Source: Cryphonectria parasitica EP155
Lineage: Eukaryota; Ascomycota; Sordariomycetes; Diaporthales; Cryphonectriaceae
DNA length: 64,000 bases
Direction of reading: 5' to 3'
Assembly: GCF_011745365.1 (NCBI RefSeq)
Contig: NW_024468915.1
Location: 288,653 to 352,652, forward strand
The position numbers and the translations under genes are program-made. Positions 12,099-23,129 of the stretch are shown piece after piece. The notes below the pieces were generated by a model, which saw only the letters and a list, made by a program, of their open reading frames with translations, made no database searches and was not told the DNA's origin. Positions within the stretch are counted from its first letter, which is position 1, and each line of letters starts with the position of its first letter.

Positions 12099-13637
12099 AT
12101 GGAGCTGGCCTCTTTCTTCATCTTCACCCTAGCCCTCCTAAACACTCTCGTGGGGGCGTTCCCTACTCTGGGAGCCGGACTTGGTCTCAACCAGACCTTG
12201 CGGGTGCCCATCGCCAACCCAACTGCCAAGAACATTATCCAAAACTCCTACATTGTTGTTTACAACGAGAGCTGTTCCGATGACGAAGTCGTCGCCCACC
12301 AGGCACACTGGACGGTTACCATGGCGAGGCGCAACATTGGCAAGCGCAGCAACATCGGTGACCGCTTTCTCAGCACAACGGTTAAAACGTTCAGCATCGG
12401 CACTGTCAGGGCGATGGCGCTGGATGCGGACGATCAGTCCGCTATCGAGATCAACCAGGCCGACGAGGTTGCGTTCATCGAGAGCGACACGCAGATGCAC
12501 ATCGAGACTCTGATCACGCAAGACGACGCCACCACAGGCCTCGCTCGTTTGTCGGCCTCGCAGCCGGGCGGTTTGAATTACTCGTACGACGACAGCGCCG
12601 GAGAGGGAATCACAGTCTTTGTGATCGATACAGGTGCGAATCTTGTGCCCCAGCTCGACCTCCCTTCCCCTTCCCCCACCAAAAAGAAAACCAAACGTAA
12701 CGCAAAGTTCAAATTCCAGAGCAAACCTAATATTAATACGATACCTATAATGTAGGGATCATGACAAACCACACCCAGTTCCAGGGCAGGGCTACGCTTG
12801 GATTCAATGCTGTGAACGACATTAATACCGATGAAAATGGACATGGTAGCCATGTATGTCTACGCAAAGCCGCAATCTTGTCTTGCATGAGAATGTGCAG
12901 CTGACTGACTCTGACACAAAAAACGATAGGTTGCAGGCACAATCGGTGGCTACACCTTCGGCGTGGCCAAGAAAGTCTCACTCGTCGGCGTCAAGGTCCT
13001 TGATGCGAGCGGTGAGGGGTCGTACTCTGGTATCCTCAGCGGAATAGAGTATGTTGTCGATACAATTAAAGCTGGAAACCTCTCTGGGAAGGCTGTGGTG
13101 AATATGTCGTGTAAGTTTTAGTGTCCCCAGTCCCTGAGGCATGAATAAATAGTTGACAAGTTCTTCGCAGTGGGCGGGTCCAAGTCCCAAGCCATCAACC
13201 AAGCCATCACTGCCGTCCGCATCGCTGGAGCCGTGCCGGTTGTGGCTGCCGGAAATGATCACGAAGATGCTTCCAACGACAGCCCCGCCTCGGCCCCAGG
13301 TGCCATCACCGTCGGCGCCATCGACCAGACGACAGACCAAAGGGCTTGGTTCAGCAACTTCGGGCAGGTCGTGGATGTATTTGCGCCGGGCGTCAACGTC
13401 GAGAGCGTTGGCATACAGAACACAACAGCAACCAAGACCGAGGACGGCACGAGCATGGCTTCTCCACACGTTGCAGGGCTGGCTGCGTACCTTATGGCCC
13501 TGCACAATATCACCGATGTCGGTGTGGTGGAGGCCACGATACTCGGCCTGGCCGGGGCCACAAACTCATCCGTGATGGAAAACGCGATGTTGACCACCGA
13601 CTTGATTGCGAACAATGGAGTTCAGGGATGGGTATAG
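12099..13637 (+). CDS. secreted subtilisin-like serine protease (S8, proteinase K type)
   Basis: Exons 12099-12633, 12756-12853, 12930-13110 and 13171-13637; three short GT-AG introns; product about 426 aa. A signal peptide spans about residues 1-20 (MELASFFIFTLALLNTLVGA), followed by an I9 propeptide (SYIVVYNESCSDDEVVAHQ) that acts as chaperone and inhibitor, then the S8 domain. The triad is complete once spliced: Asp177 in VFVIDTG, His208 in DENGHGSHVAG and Ser366 in GTSMASPHVAG, with oxyanion Asn300 in VVAAGND. Each intron sits inside or next to a catalytic motif (after DT of DTG, after HGSH, after VVNMS), and every junction keeps frame. The product is probably an extracellular or vacuolar endoprotease; which one cannot be told from sequence. 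HGSH replaces the commoner HGTH. It converges on the kinase gene. Confidence 0.93.
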
Positions 13638-14358
13638 ATAGGGGTGAATCATCACGCCTGAGATCACATACACCGTTCGTGGCCTATGTGCCTAGTTATA
13701 CATGCTCAAGTGAACATGTAGCATGTCAGCCATAAAAAGATACCTTGCTTTTCTTTTTATGATCATACAGACAGAGGAGTTCAGACAAGGTCACAGTTTC
13801 ACAGGTGACAGCATCATTACCGGTTTACCAGAGGGCAAGGAAGGACATGTGTGCTATGGGCATCATTCAGCACGTGCATACTCCAACATAGAATACAATA
13901 CAGCATATTTGTTTGTCATTCTTCATTCACCCTGCATTTGCATACACCTCTATGGTAGCATCTATAGTCTCAGCGAGAAGGAGTGGCATAAGACGTATTT
14001 CAGCAGACCTATCTCACCGTCATTATGGTCTGCACTTCAGATTTTCTGCGTCAATTTACATAAATCTTCTATCAACAGTATCAAGTCTTCAGTCATTATG
14101 TATTACGCTGCCCTTAGTTAATGGTATCTTGATATCGCCTCATCTCATTCCAAAACAGCACCAACATGCATCACTGGCATGGTTGACCAACCAGTGTTGT
14201 GACTCAAAGAGGCTTCCCAAACCCTATGATGAACCCGAAACTCCCGTTCACGACAACATGAAAAAATGCAGACGGGGACGGCTCAGCCTATACCGACGCA
14301 TGCACCGCTCTCTCCCTCCGTTCTTTCCGCTCTCCCTCTTTCGCTCTCTCACATTCGC
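13638..14358. other. intergenic, converging 3' ends
   Basis: 721 bp between the protease and kinase stop codons. AT-richer than the flanking genes. Only 3' UTR-type sequence was seen. Confidence 0.55.
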
Positions 14359-17172
14359 TCATAGCACAACTTCAGGCTGGGGATAATCCGTCTGGCCTGG
14401 ACGAGTTGGAAGGGTTCGTAGCACAGAAGACGTGTACTGTAGATGCTCATGGAGGCTTCGTATCATCCGCTGGAGCTCATCCTTGACGTCGTCCTGGGCG
14501 CCAGTCCCTTGTAGCACATTCACCGTCGGTGGCCGAGGCATATACGGAAGCGATGGCATAGGGGCATCTGAGTCGAAGTCTGATTCTTCAACGTTGATCG
14601 ACACACGTTCGCCGTTGATGCGGATGCCGAGCTCTTCAGCAGCATCGTTCGTGTCGGAGGGCGGTGTCATGATCATGCCGTCCGAGGTAGGTGTGGACGG
14701 CACTTGCCCGAGGCCGACATCATCAGGGACATAGATAGACGGCTCCCTCTCCGATGCCGACAAGGCCGAAAATGACCCATTCGGACTCATATCGCCAATA
14801 TACAGCGAGGGCTCTCGGTTGCTCATCGGGATGGCATCTTCCGATATGGAAAGGGAGGGTTCCCTATTGCTTCTGGGAATGGCATCGTCTGATATGTATA
14901 GGGAAGGCTCCCTGCTCGAATGGAGGGAGGCATCACTGGACAACCCGAACGATGGCTGTTGCGACCTGAACATAGGCATCCACGTCTCGGATGCTGCAGG
15001 CTCCGCAAGCGAAGTAGAGGGGCGCAGAAGCTCGCCCTCCTCGCTGGTGAGGCTCGCATCAAGATCGATGAGGCTCGAAGAGGAGAAGCGGCTGACCTCC
15101 AGGCTGGTGGCCGCCCGTGGCGGGAGGTCCACCTCCAGTGAGTTGTTATGATGATGATGTGCGGCTGCGGCCTGAGGGAGGGAGTCCAGGGCCATGTAGT
15201 CATCATCTTCGTTGGACTGGAACCACTCGCCTCCTAGGTGCGAGTTCGTGGACACGGCACTTGCAAATGTCCACTCCCGCGTGCTTCTGTTCTCCAGACT
15301 CGACTGGCTGCGCCCGATGTCCGGCCGACGTGTGGGAGATGCCTGAGAAGCCGCCGAAGCAAAGCTCCAGTCCTGCGTGCGGCGGTGATCTATAGTAGAC
15401 TGGCTCCTGAACAGCTGGCTCTCTCTCTGCCGACCGGCTTCACGAGGCTCCTCAGCCTCTTCTAGGACGATTTCGTTCCCATCAGCACCCTGGAACGTCC
15501 AGTCCTGCGTGCGACGCCTGTCTAGCGTTGTCTGACTTCTCCCAAGCGGTCTGATACTAACACGGCTAGCCCTAACAGTGTCCATATCGACGAACCGGGA
15601 GAGCCTATCTCCGTCCAGTGACATGTCGAGGTCGATCAGGCCAGATTCTCGAATTGTTTCGTGCTTTGGCCGCTGGGCACCCTTTATTGTGCCGCCGTTC
15701 ATGTCTGCAAATCGAGATAGCCTGTCGCCGTCGAGGGACAAGTCCAGATCGATCAGAGACTCGCGGGCTGGCTCATTCACGTTGTTGTTGGTGGCGGGCT
15801 TGTCGCTGTTCTCCATGCCCATCTCGGGCGCCGAAGTTGGCATGAGCCTGCCGTAAAACAGTCGCGAATTATCTTCGTAGGTTGTGATGGTATTGGGATC
15901 GAAGGCCTTCTCCAGGGGACCTTTTAGCTTGGGGATATTGGGGGGTCGGCGGCGGCGACTCGAGTCTCTAGGAGGCGGAGGCATCATGGAGACACGAGGC
16001 CCGTACGCATCGTAGACGGCCTTGGCTTCTGTGTCTCCCAGACGTGGGACATCGAATCCGCCAGTCACGGTATCAAAATTCCAGCCATCCTCTCCAGAAG
16101 GTCCCGGGGCGTCGTTGGAGGCAAGACCTTGTGCGCCTCCAGCGTTGAACAGAGACATCCTGTTCCCACCCTGCACTTCCCATAGGCGGTAGGCTTTGAC
16201 AAGCATGGAGAGCGACTGGGTTGGGTAATCACTGGCCGTGTTGTTGATATATGGATGCCTCTGGACCTGGCTGATAGCAGGCCGGTTCCTCGGGTCTTCG
16301 GTCATGCAGAAGGCCACCAAATCTTTCAGATGCTCCGAGTATTGGTCACCCTCGAGGCGGGGGCAGTGCTGCTTCAGATAGGAGCCAAACTGGGGGATGT
16401 CGATCCTCGCCATATTCTTTGCATTCGGGGGCAAGCCAGTGGCAGCCTCGAAAGCAAGAGAGCCAAATGCCCAGATGTCGACCTCGGTACCGTATGAGAC
16501 AGACATGTCGAAGAGCTCAGGAGCCATCCAGTTCAGCGTGCCCGTCACAGTGCTCCTCTTGTCGAACTTGGTCTCGATGATTCCAGCAACGCCGAAGTCG
16601 CAAAGCTGGACGCCGCCCTTCTCGGTCACCAGCACATTGGCGCACTTGATGTCGCGGTGAATGATGCCTTCCTTGTGCACCCAGTACAGCGCCTCTGCAA
16701 CCTCGCGCAGGATCGGTATGATCCATTTCTCGGGTAGACCCCCAGAGGGACGCATCAGGGTGGAAACGCTGCCGCCACCGCAGTACTCGGTGATGATCCA
16801 CATGGCAGGGCCTACGAGAAGCGTCTCGATGACGGTGTTGATGTTCCTGGCGCCGCTGTCCCCAAGTTTCTTGAGGGTGTTGACCTCCTTGAGGATATCC
16901 TTGAAGGTGTCGGCAGCGCCCGGAGCAAGACTGTCGCCCTCGTCGATGCTGATGATCTTGACGGCGACAAGCTGCCCAGAGGCCGAGGCTCTGGCCTTGT
17001 AGACGCGGCCGAAGCTTCCTTTGCCAATGAGCTCGGAGAGGGCGTACGGAGGGGGCTCCCTGCCGTTCTCGGCACATTCGCGTATAATGGAGCGCTGCAT
17101 CTTGTCGGCATCCTCGACAGCCTTCTTTTTGGTGGCCGACAGGTCTGCTGCGGCAACCTGAAGGGTGGCCAT
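14359..17172 (-). CDS. germinal-centre-type Ste20/MST serine-threonine kinase
   Basis: Single exon of about 937 aa. The kinase domain spans about residues 43-300: glycine loop GKGSFGRV (50-57), catalytic Lys72 in VAVK, IHRDIKCANV (HRD 172-174), CDFG (DFG 192-194), and GTLNWMAPE. The TEYCGGGSVSTLM hinge region and short APE context are typical of germinal-centre kinases, which act upstream of NDR kinases in septation and morphogenesis networks. It may be the orthologue of Neurospora MST-1, but SID1 and NAK1 types were not formally excluded. The C-terminal ~600 residues are disordered and contain three families of degenerate repeats, followed by a conserved-looking end (DELQRMIRSLHEHLQYTSS). 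The frame extends upstream of ATG 17172 only from a TTG, so the ATG in good context (GTCATGGCC) was chosen. Confidence 0.9.
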   Translation of the reverse strand: MATLQVAAADLSATKKKAVEDADKMQRSIIRECAENGREPPPYALSELIGKGSFGRVYKARASASGQLVAVKIISIDEGDSLAPGAADTFKDILKEVNTLKKLGDSGARNINTVIETLLVGPAMWIITEYCGGGSVSTLMRPSGGLPEKWIIPILREVAEALYWVHKEGIIHRDIKCANVLVTEKGGVQLCDFGVAGIIETKFDKRSTVTGTLNWMAPELFDMSVSYGTEVDIWAFGSLAFEAATGLPPNAKNMARIDIPQFGSYLKQHCPRLEGDQYSEHLKDLVAFCMTEDPRNRPAISQVQRHPYINNTASDYPTQSLSMLVKAYRLWEVQGGNRMSLFNAGGAQGLASNDAPGPSGEDGWNFDTVTGGFDVPRLGDTEAKAVYDAYGPRVSMMPPPPRDSSRRRRPPNIPKLKGPLEKAFDPNTITTYEDNSRLFYGRLMPTSAPEMGMENSDKPATNNNVNEPARESLIDLDLSLDGDRLSRFADMNGGTIKGAQRPKHETIRESGLIDLDMSLDGDRLSRFVDMDTVRASRVSIRPLGRSQTTLDRRRTQDWTFQGADGNEIVLEEAEEPREAGRQRESQLFRSQSTIDHRRTQDWSFASAASQASPTRRPDIGRSQSSLENRSTREWTFASAVSTNSHLGGEWFQSNEDDDYMALDSLPQAAAAHHHHNNSLEVDLPPRAATSLEVSRFSSSSLIDLDASLTSEEGELLRPSTSLAEPAASETWMPMFRSQQPSFGLSSDASLHSSREPSLYISDDAIPRSNREPSLSISEDAIPMSNREPSLYIGDMSPNGSFSALSASEREPSIYVPDDVGLGQVPSTPTSDGMIMTPPSDTNDAAEELGIRINGERVSINVEESDFDSDAPMPSLPYMPRPPTVNVLQGTGAQDDVKDELQRMIRSLHEHLQYTSSVLRTLPTRPGQTDYPQPEVVL

Positions 17173-18871
17173 GACGTCGAGCGTGCTGGCCACACAGCCT
17201 GAGAAAAGGGGAGATGAACTTGCAAAGTGGTGACTGATTTGGTCCAAAAATACTTCTGCTTGGGGTAGCAATATGAAGCTGTGACGAGATGTCGCAAGGC
17301 GAGCAAGGTAGATGTGGCGTGGCGGTGTGCAACGGGGTTGGCCGGAGCGTCCTAATTGGGGATGGAGACGATTTGACGACGAGGAGATGACCAGCCTCGA
17401 AAGCGAAAGAGAATTTACTGAACCCTACGTCTCGTTGACCATTCCCTTCCAGCTAGCCCAGCCAGCTCAGGTAACAGAAGACCTTGTGAGGCGGCCAAAT
17501 CCCCGACCAGAGTGAGACCCTGAAAGCGACTCGATGCCCATCAACGCCCCTTTACGCCCCTGCATTGACGGCTGCAACGACGGTTCACTGGACAGGAGCC
17601 ACACCGATGTTGCAACGGCTGAACTGCCGGAGCTGAACAGGAAAGGGGAGGGGGAGGAATGGGCGTAAGAACGGTAAGTCGATGCTGTGCGGTATGAAAA
17701 GAAGACAAGTCGTGAAGGGTTGCAGTCGCTGAGATGAGATGGGGGTTAACTTGTTGTCGATGGGGGGTAGGGATAGAGTGGCAGGGGGTAGAAGGAGAGG
17801 TGGGCGGATATCCCATTATGTAAGCAAGCGCAACTGCCACCAAGAGCAGGCAACAATCAGCAATAAGTCTGCGGGCTATCACATGAGAGAAGGGAGAAAA
17901 AACCAAACAAAAATACCAGTCAGGAATTTTATTAATGTGCATTTGGCCCAGGAATGATTGCTGATTTTACTTGGGAACAACTGAGAGAGATACTAGAGAA
18001 CACTTTAGTCTGTGTATGACATAGGCCCTCCAGGGCTAGAGCACACGGGTCCTCACACACTCCCTGTACTGATCCGCATCGCCCCCTTTTCAACAAATCA
18101 TTCATGTACAACAAGGTGCCAACCTACGGCCCTGATCCTAGAAACCTGGTCCCACGAAGTATGGACTTGTTCATACGAGAGAAACATGCTGCTCCATTCA
18201 GGCAATAGTAGGTGTTTGGCTTGTTCATTGGCCCCCACAATTTAATTGTGAGACGATAAAGAAAGAACCCTGGGGGAAAGATTCTGGGTTCAACGTGTAT
18301 ATAGTAAGAACGCACACAGCAGTATGTATGCGTGTTTGTGTATTGAATTAAATGTATGCAATCCATGTGCAGCAGCCATCCTGGCGGGTAACCTCAAGGA
18401 CGACCGCCTCCATGTGCCCGGAAACCAGGCCTCAAATGCCCCCATCATCACTATCAGCATTTCTTGGCACAATCACAGCCATTGAGAGAGGCTGAATTGC
18501 AATTTGACATCCATGCTTGTTGGTCACTGGCGTTCGTCACGTCCTGAACGGACGCGGGTGTAGGTGAGGGCGGCAAGGGAGCGAGGTCAGGATCTCGAAG
18601 TCCCCAGCGGAATCTCCTTAGGATGCCCTCCGTCCCACCCATACCAAGCGTCACCGGGCCATGGGGAAGGGGATATTATTATGTCATTAGTATCAGTTGT
18701 ATGTCCAGTCCTGCCTGGAATTGCATATATAGATGTCGCCTTCGGTCACCTTGAGCCATGCTTTCCCTCCTGTGGGCTGGTATACCATACATCATTTCGT
18801 CTCGTACGTACATACAATTTTTTTCTCTTTCCCTTCCTTTCTCGTACAGGCCAGGATATACCGCCATATCA
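17173..18871. other. intergenic, kinase promoter and ERG9 3' flank
   Basis: 1.7 kb. The kinase leader and promoter occupy the left side; the right part holds the ERG9 3' UTR. No coding-like frame or RNA gene was recognised. Confidence 0.5.
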
Positions 18872-20520
18872 TTACAGCTCCTCATGCCCGGTGGGCAACG
18901 ATGTCGTTATTGTGGTCGTCGGTACCTTGTCAATAGCCTCGGTGAACTTGGCCCCCATGAACCAGGCGAGTCCGACCTGCTTCCAAGTTAGCGTCCAAGC
19001 TTCACTAGCACCTTGAGGGGTAACACTTGTCCTTCTCTAGACCTACCATCAGAGAGCCAACCAGGACGAGAACCAAGACGACAGCGAGGATGAGGTACAT
19101 GGCTTCCTTCTGATCCGTAGACTTGTCCAGCTCCCGCTGTTTCGCCTTGGCCTTCTCCTCGTCCGACAGTTTCGCGACGTCTTGAGTGGGGAAGATCCTC
19201 TCGATAAACTGCTCGATCTGCCAGGGTGTGGGTTTGGTTAGCCAAGCTGCAGGTCTACTAGCAAATAGGGCCTCAGTGGTCGTCGACTTACCTTGCCGCA
19301 TTGGATGCAGATGGCCAAGTAGCTGGGATCCCGGGGGTCGGCCTTCCGGTGTATCCTCCGGGCGTACCGGCGAAAGAACTCATACACGAGCTTCAGATCC
19401 TGTGTCGACTCGATCATGAGCTGACAGGCGTCTCCCTTTGTGATCTTGACGTTTCTCTCGAAAATAGCTGGGTTCATGAAGACGAGATCCAGCGTCGCGA
19501 TGGCCATGGACTGCGGGATGGCCACGAAGTTGAACACGCTCTGGTCCCTGACGGCGGCCATGTAGTACAGACACTCCTCGGCATGCTTCAGGGCGTTCAG
19601 GACCATCTCGGAGCTGCACCAGAGGGCGTTCTGCCTATGCTCTGGCTTGAGCAGGTCGCCCATGTTGTCGACGTGCTTGCTCCAGATCTCCTTGGGCCAC
19701 CACTTCTTGCCCTCGTCCCAGTCCTCCTTGATGTCGCGGATGATGTTGACCTTTTGCAGGAACTGGCCCATAGCCTCGGCGAGCTGGGGCCTCTCGAGCA
19801 GAGCAGGGTTTGCGAGCTTGGACTCGACGAAAAGGCGCGTGAGGCCCTCGCCGACCAGACCAGCGACATAGTGGCAGTACAGCTCGTAGTCCTTTGTCGA
19901 AATGACGCCGTACTCGTTCAAGTCGCTATTGAGGGCATAATCGGCCATACCGTTCCCCATCTTGTCGGTGATGTCCTTGATGATGACAAAATACTCCTTC
20001 TTGACCCTGCGCAGCTCGAAGATGATGTCGTCAAAGTGAACGAGTAGCTCGCGGTCCTTCTCGTTGGGCCCACTCTGCGTGAAGGTCCAGCCATCAACCT
20101 CGATACTGTTGTGAAAGTCACGCAGCAGTGGCTCCTTGACCTTGATATCGAGGGTCATGTCGTCCTCGATGGTGTCAAGGCCGCGCAGGACAAGGTAGAA
20201 GAGGGCTATGGGCATGAGGAGCTCCGGGTTGAGCTCCTGGATGACGGCGGAGAAGCTTCGTGAGGTAAGGTCGAGGTAGTGGAAGCATGACCTCACCGTG
20301 GGAGTCTCCTTGCTGGGTTCGCGGCGGTGGACAGGGTCGTGCCATATCTTCCTGTTGGCGTGTAAGGGTCAGCCGCAAGACCAAGAGGGAAAATTTAAGG
20401 AAAGGGCGAGATCTGCCAGAGGGAGGACGAGTTGCGCCAGTAACGTGCGTACCATTGTATTATGCTGCGAAGCTGGTTAGGATGGAAAACATAGTAGAGA
20501 GCCTGGGATGCGGCACCCAT
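18872..20520 (-). CDS. ERG9: squalene synthase (farnesyl-diphosphate farnesyltransferase)
   Basis: Exons 20520-20453, 20351-19292, 19217-19047 and 18976-18872; introns 99, 74 and 70 nt; product about 467 aa. Exon 1 encodes [19 protein letters not shown], the usual fungal start. The enzyme condenses two farnesyl diphosphates to presqualene diphosphate and then, with NADPH, to squalene: the first committed sterol step, on the ER membrane. Visible motifs are the first Asp-rich box DTIEDD (82-87), the second box [10 protein letters not shown] (about 228-237), and [14 protein letters not shown] between them. A C-terminal transmembrane anchor ([19 protein letters not shown]) ends exon 3, and exon 4 adds [19 protein letters not shown] to the stop. 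All four junctions restore family sequence. Its 5' flank is a 2.6-kb region shared with the divergent rhamnose-synthase gene. Confidence 0.96.
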
Positions 20521-23129
20521 CTTGACGAGGTTGAATGATTGGTTTTGGGGGGGGGGGGGTTGATTGGTTGTTATTGTCGTCGACGTCGTCCTCGTTGTCG
20601 TTGTCCCAGGAAGTATGAGATTGAATTGTTGAGTTACAGAAGGTTACTCAATGTCCGTGGTAGCTTTGTGGACGAAGCAGGCGCGCGAGACAGGCACGCG
20701 ACCGAGGAGCACACAGGGTAATTGTGGGGGCAGCGAGAGGGTCAGGGCCGGTACTTAGGAAGTATTGAGGACGTAAGGAGAAAGGACTGAGGCACACGAG
20801 GTGAACATGTGTATCTGGAGGGGTGTTTGGTGGCGGTGTTGGTGAAGAAGTCGAAATTGAAGATGAGCATGTAGTAGCATCGTCGTGTTTCTAGGTGGCC
20901 ACGGTACCAGACGTACCCCTGGAAAGCTGGAGAAAATTTGGGTGCAGGGTACCCATTCCTGGAGAAGCAGAGAGAGGCACACTGGGTTTTCCTAGAGGGG
21001 AGGGCGCCAATGACGGAGACAAGAGCTGCACGATAATCTCCGCCGCCGCCCACATCTGAACACGCTACCACGCCTGGACATAGTAAGTCTGGTTTGGGCC
21101 ACGGGCAACCCAGCATCCGTCCATGGACCAGTATACCTTAGTGCACGGCAGCAGCACAGTAAATCAAGTGCGCAGCTAGAGACTGTGTAGCACAAATCCA
21201 GTAGAACCCCGACTCGGCCTCTCACCAGTTGCGTACCTGCATTCATAATTATCGTCTGAAGAAGCTTGATTGAGCATGACTTGAAGTATCAGGGTGAGTG
21301 GGTGGATGGATGGGGTTTTGCTCCGCTGAGAATATACGATGAAGAGTACCTGTTATATTATCAGAGAGAGATAGAGATGTAGTGATTTTTGTTTGTATCT
21401 GCTTGGATGGCCACATGGTTGGTACCTAAGCTTGGTATGCAGCACATAGTACCAATACTGTTATTTTTAACAGCATGCAGTACCGTAGCAATGGGGATGA
21501 CTTCCTTATATAGTACCTGTTTCAAGTGTGTAAACAAGCTCATGAGCCAGTAAGCTTCTCTTATTGGTCAATTGCTCTCTGCTGCTACTGTTTGATACCA
21601 CCCGATCCCCTTGACGCACTTTGGGAACTCTACAGCTACTACGACTGTACGTACCCAGGCTGCCAGGTACCACACATGATAATTCGTACCGTATCAAGGG
21701 CATGAGTTGGGAAAGGAGAAAAGAGGATGAGTTGAATGTGAGAGGCAGGACAAGATCGTCCACCCCTCCTCCCTACTTAATAGTTTACAAAGTACATACA
21801 ACAGTACTACAGACAACAGATATAGTACTATGGTCAGTACTTAAAGTTTTCCACTCTCCCACACACCCTCCTCAGCCAGTGGCCAGGGTGTCACGGATGA
21901 CGTTCTGCAGGCCGCGCAAGCACTACAACAACAAGCAGTGACCTCACCCCCTTTTTTTCTTCTTTCATGGCCCCCATGCTAGAACAAATGATCGAATGAT
22001 AGAACGACCGCCATAGTCTTTACAATACCATGTATATCGGACCCTCTTCTGCCTGCCAGGATAGGAACCGATGCTTCAACCCCCCCCCCCCCCCCACCAC
22101 TCCCCCCGCCGATTCATTGTACCGCCAGCTCCAGAGACCAACGATTTACCCCCAGCATGTTACGAGTAAGACATAGCAGAAATACGACGCATCTAGCGCG
22201 CCACAAACCAATCTTGCCAGTCTGTTCACGGCGCGGTCTAGACATAGGCGCGGCGTGGTCTAGACAACGCGGTTTAAAGGGTCTGAACGTGTCGAGACCG
22301 ACCGCATCCTTGTATTTGCGCCTGTGCCATAATTCTCTGCACCCAAACAAGTCGTGATCACTTGGTGGAATCTCCACCTCCTGGACCCCTCCACGAGGAC
22401 CAGGACCCGGACCCTGACAGATGTGCGTCCCAAGAGAAGCTCCAGTGGCATCCACCTCTTGCCGTTCAGCCACCTTGTGGATGTTCCTTCTACCTGTTTG
22501 AGTAATACTATAGTACTCTAGTAGTACATAGTGTGCACCATAGTTTCTTCCGTAGTTTACGCAGCCGCCCTCCCTACCTAGCTCACCTTCTCCTGAGCTT
22601 CTCGTAGCTGTCTCGGTAATAAAGGCTGAGTTCGAGCGAGGGAGAGGGAGGAGAATCACCCACGCACTGAAACACTTCCCCCTCTAAAAAAAAAAAAAAG
22701 GGTGACACTGGCACTCGGGACTGATTTGGCTTTGGTTCTTCTCCTCTCTCCCTTGCTACGACTTGCATTACATGTTCCATGTTCTGCATTGCCTCTTCCG
22801 ACCTGGACCTGACATTTAAGTCCGCCCTAAGCCACTTGGTTCCCCCCACTAGCTCGTCTTCCTCCCTCTCCTTCTCTCTTGTGATAAATATCTTGGGACA
22901 CCTCTCTCTTCGATTCCTTTGCTCTCTGTCTTCTCCCTTTTTCTATACAGACCTAGCTATTTAGGGCTTTTCTTTCGTGCCTTCCCCTCCTCTATCCCTC
23001 CATATCTGTTAGCCCACCAACTGCTGTAGTTGAATCCACATCGAACCCTTTGCCGTGTCACCCCCACCACCACACCCACAACCCGCCTGCCACCACCTTA
23101 CAACTCGACTTTCGCACCTACGCCGCACC
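20521..23129. promoter_or_regulatory. long divergent intergenic region, ERG9 / nucleotide-rhamnose synthase
   Basis: 2.6 kb between divergent starts. It holds a G13 run (20547-20559, just upstream of the ERG9 ATG), a C16 run (22080-22095), an A13 run near 22687, a strong cluster of GTAC tetranucleotides (21346-21840) and one TCGTATA on the minus strand (21333-21339). The right end (about 22,850-23,129) is CT-rich leader of the downstream gene. The 180-codon frame at 22114-22659 has no protein-like features and was not called. Confidence 0.5.
21333..21339 (-). promoter_or_regulatory. possible sterol regulatory element core (TCGTATA) upstream of ERG9
   Basis: The 7-mer TCGTATA, the core bound by yeast Upc2 at ERG genes, reads in the ERG9 direction about 0.8 kb upstream of its ATG. 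A 7-mer is expected by chance roughly once in ten such regions, and the distance is long, so this is weak. Confidence 0.15.

Noticed and set aside
17173..17271. 33-residue N-terminal extension of the kinase
   Set aside because: The frame upstream of 17172 begins only with TTG; the ATG at 17172 has a good start context and directly precedes conserved sequence.
22114..22659. 181-codon frame on the minus strand in the ERG9/rhamnose-synthase intergenic region
   Set aside because: No domain, no signal, mixed low-complexity and random-looking composition; it overlaps a promoter with homopolymer runs, so it is treated as chance.
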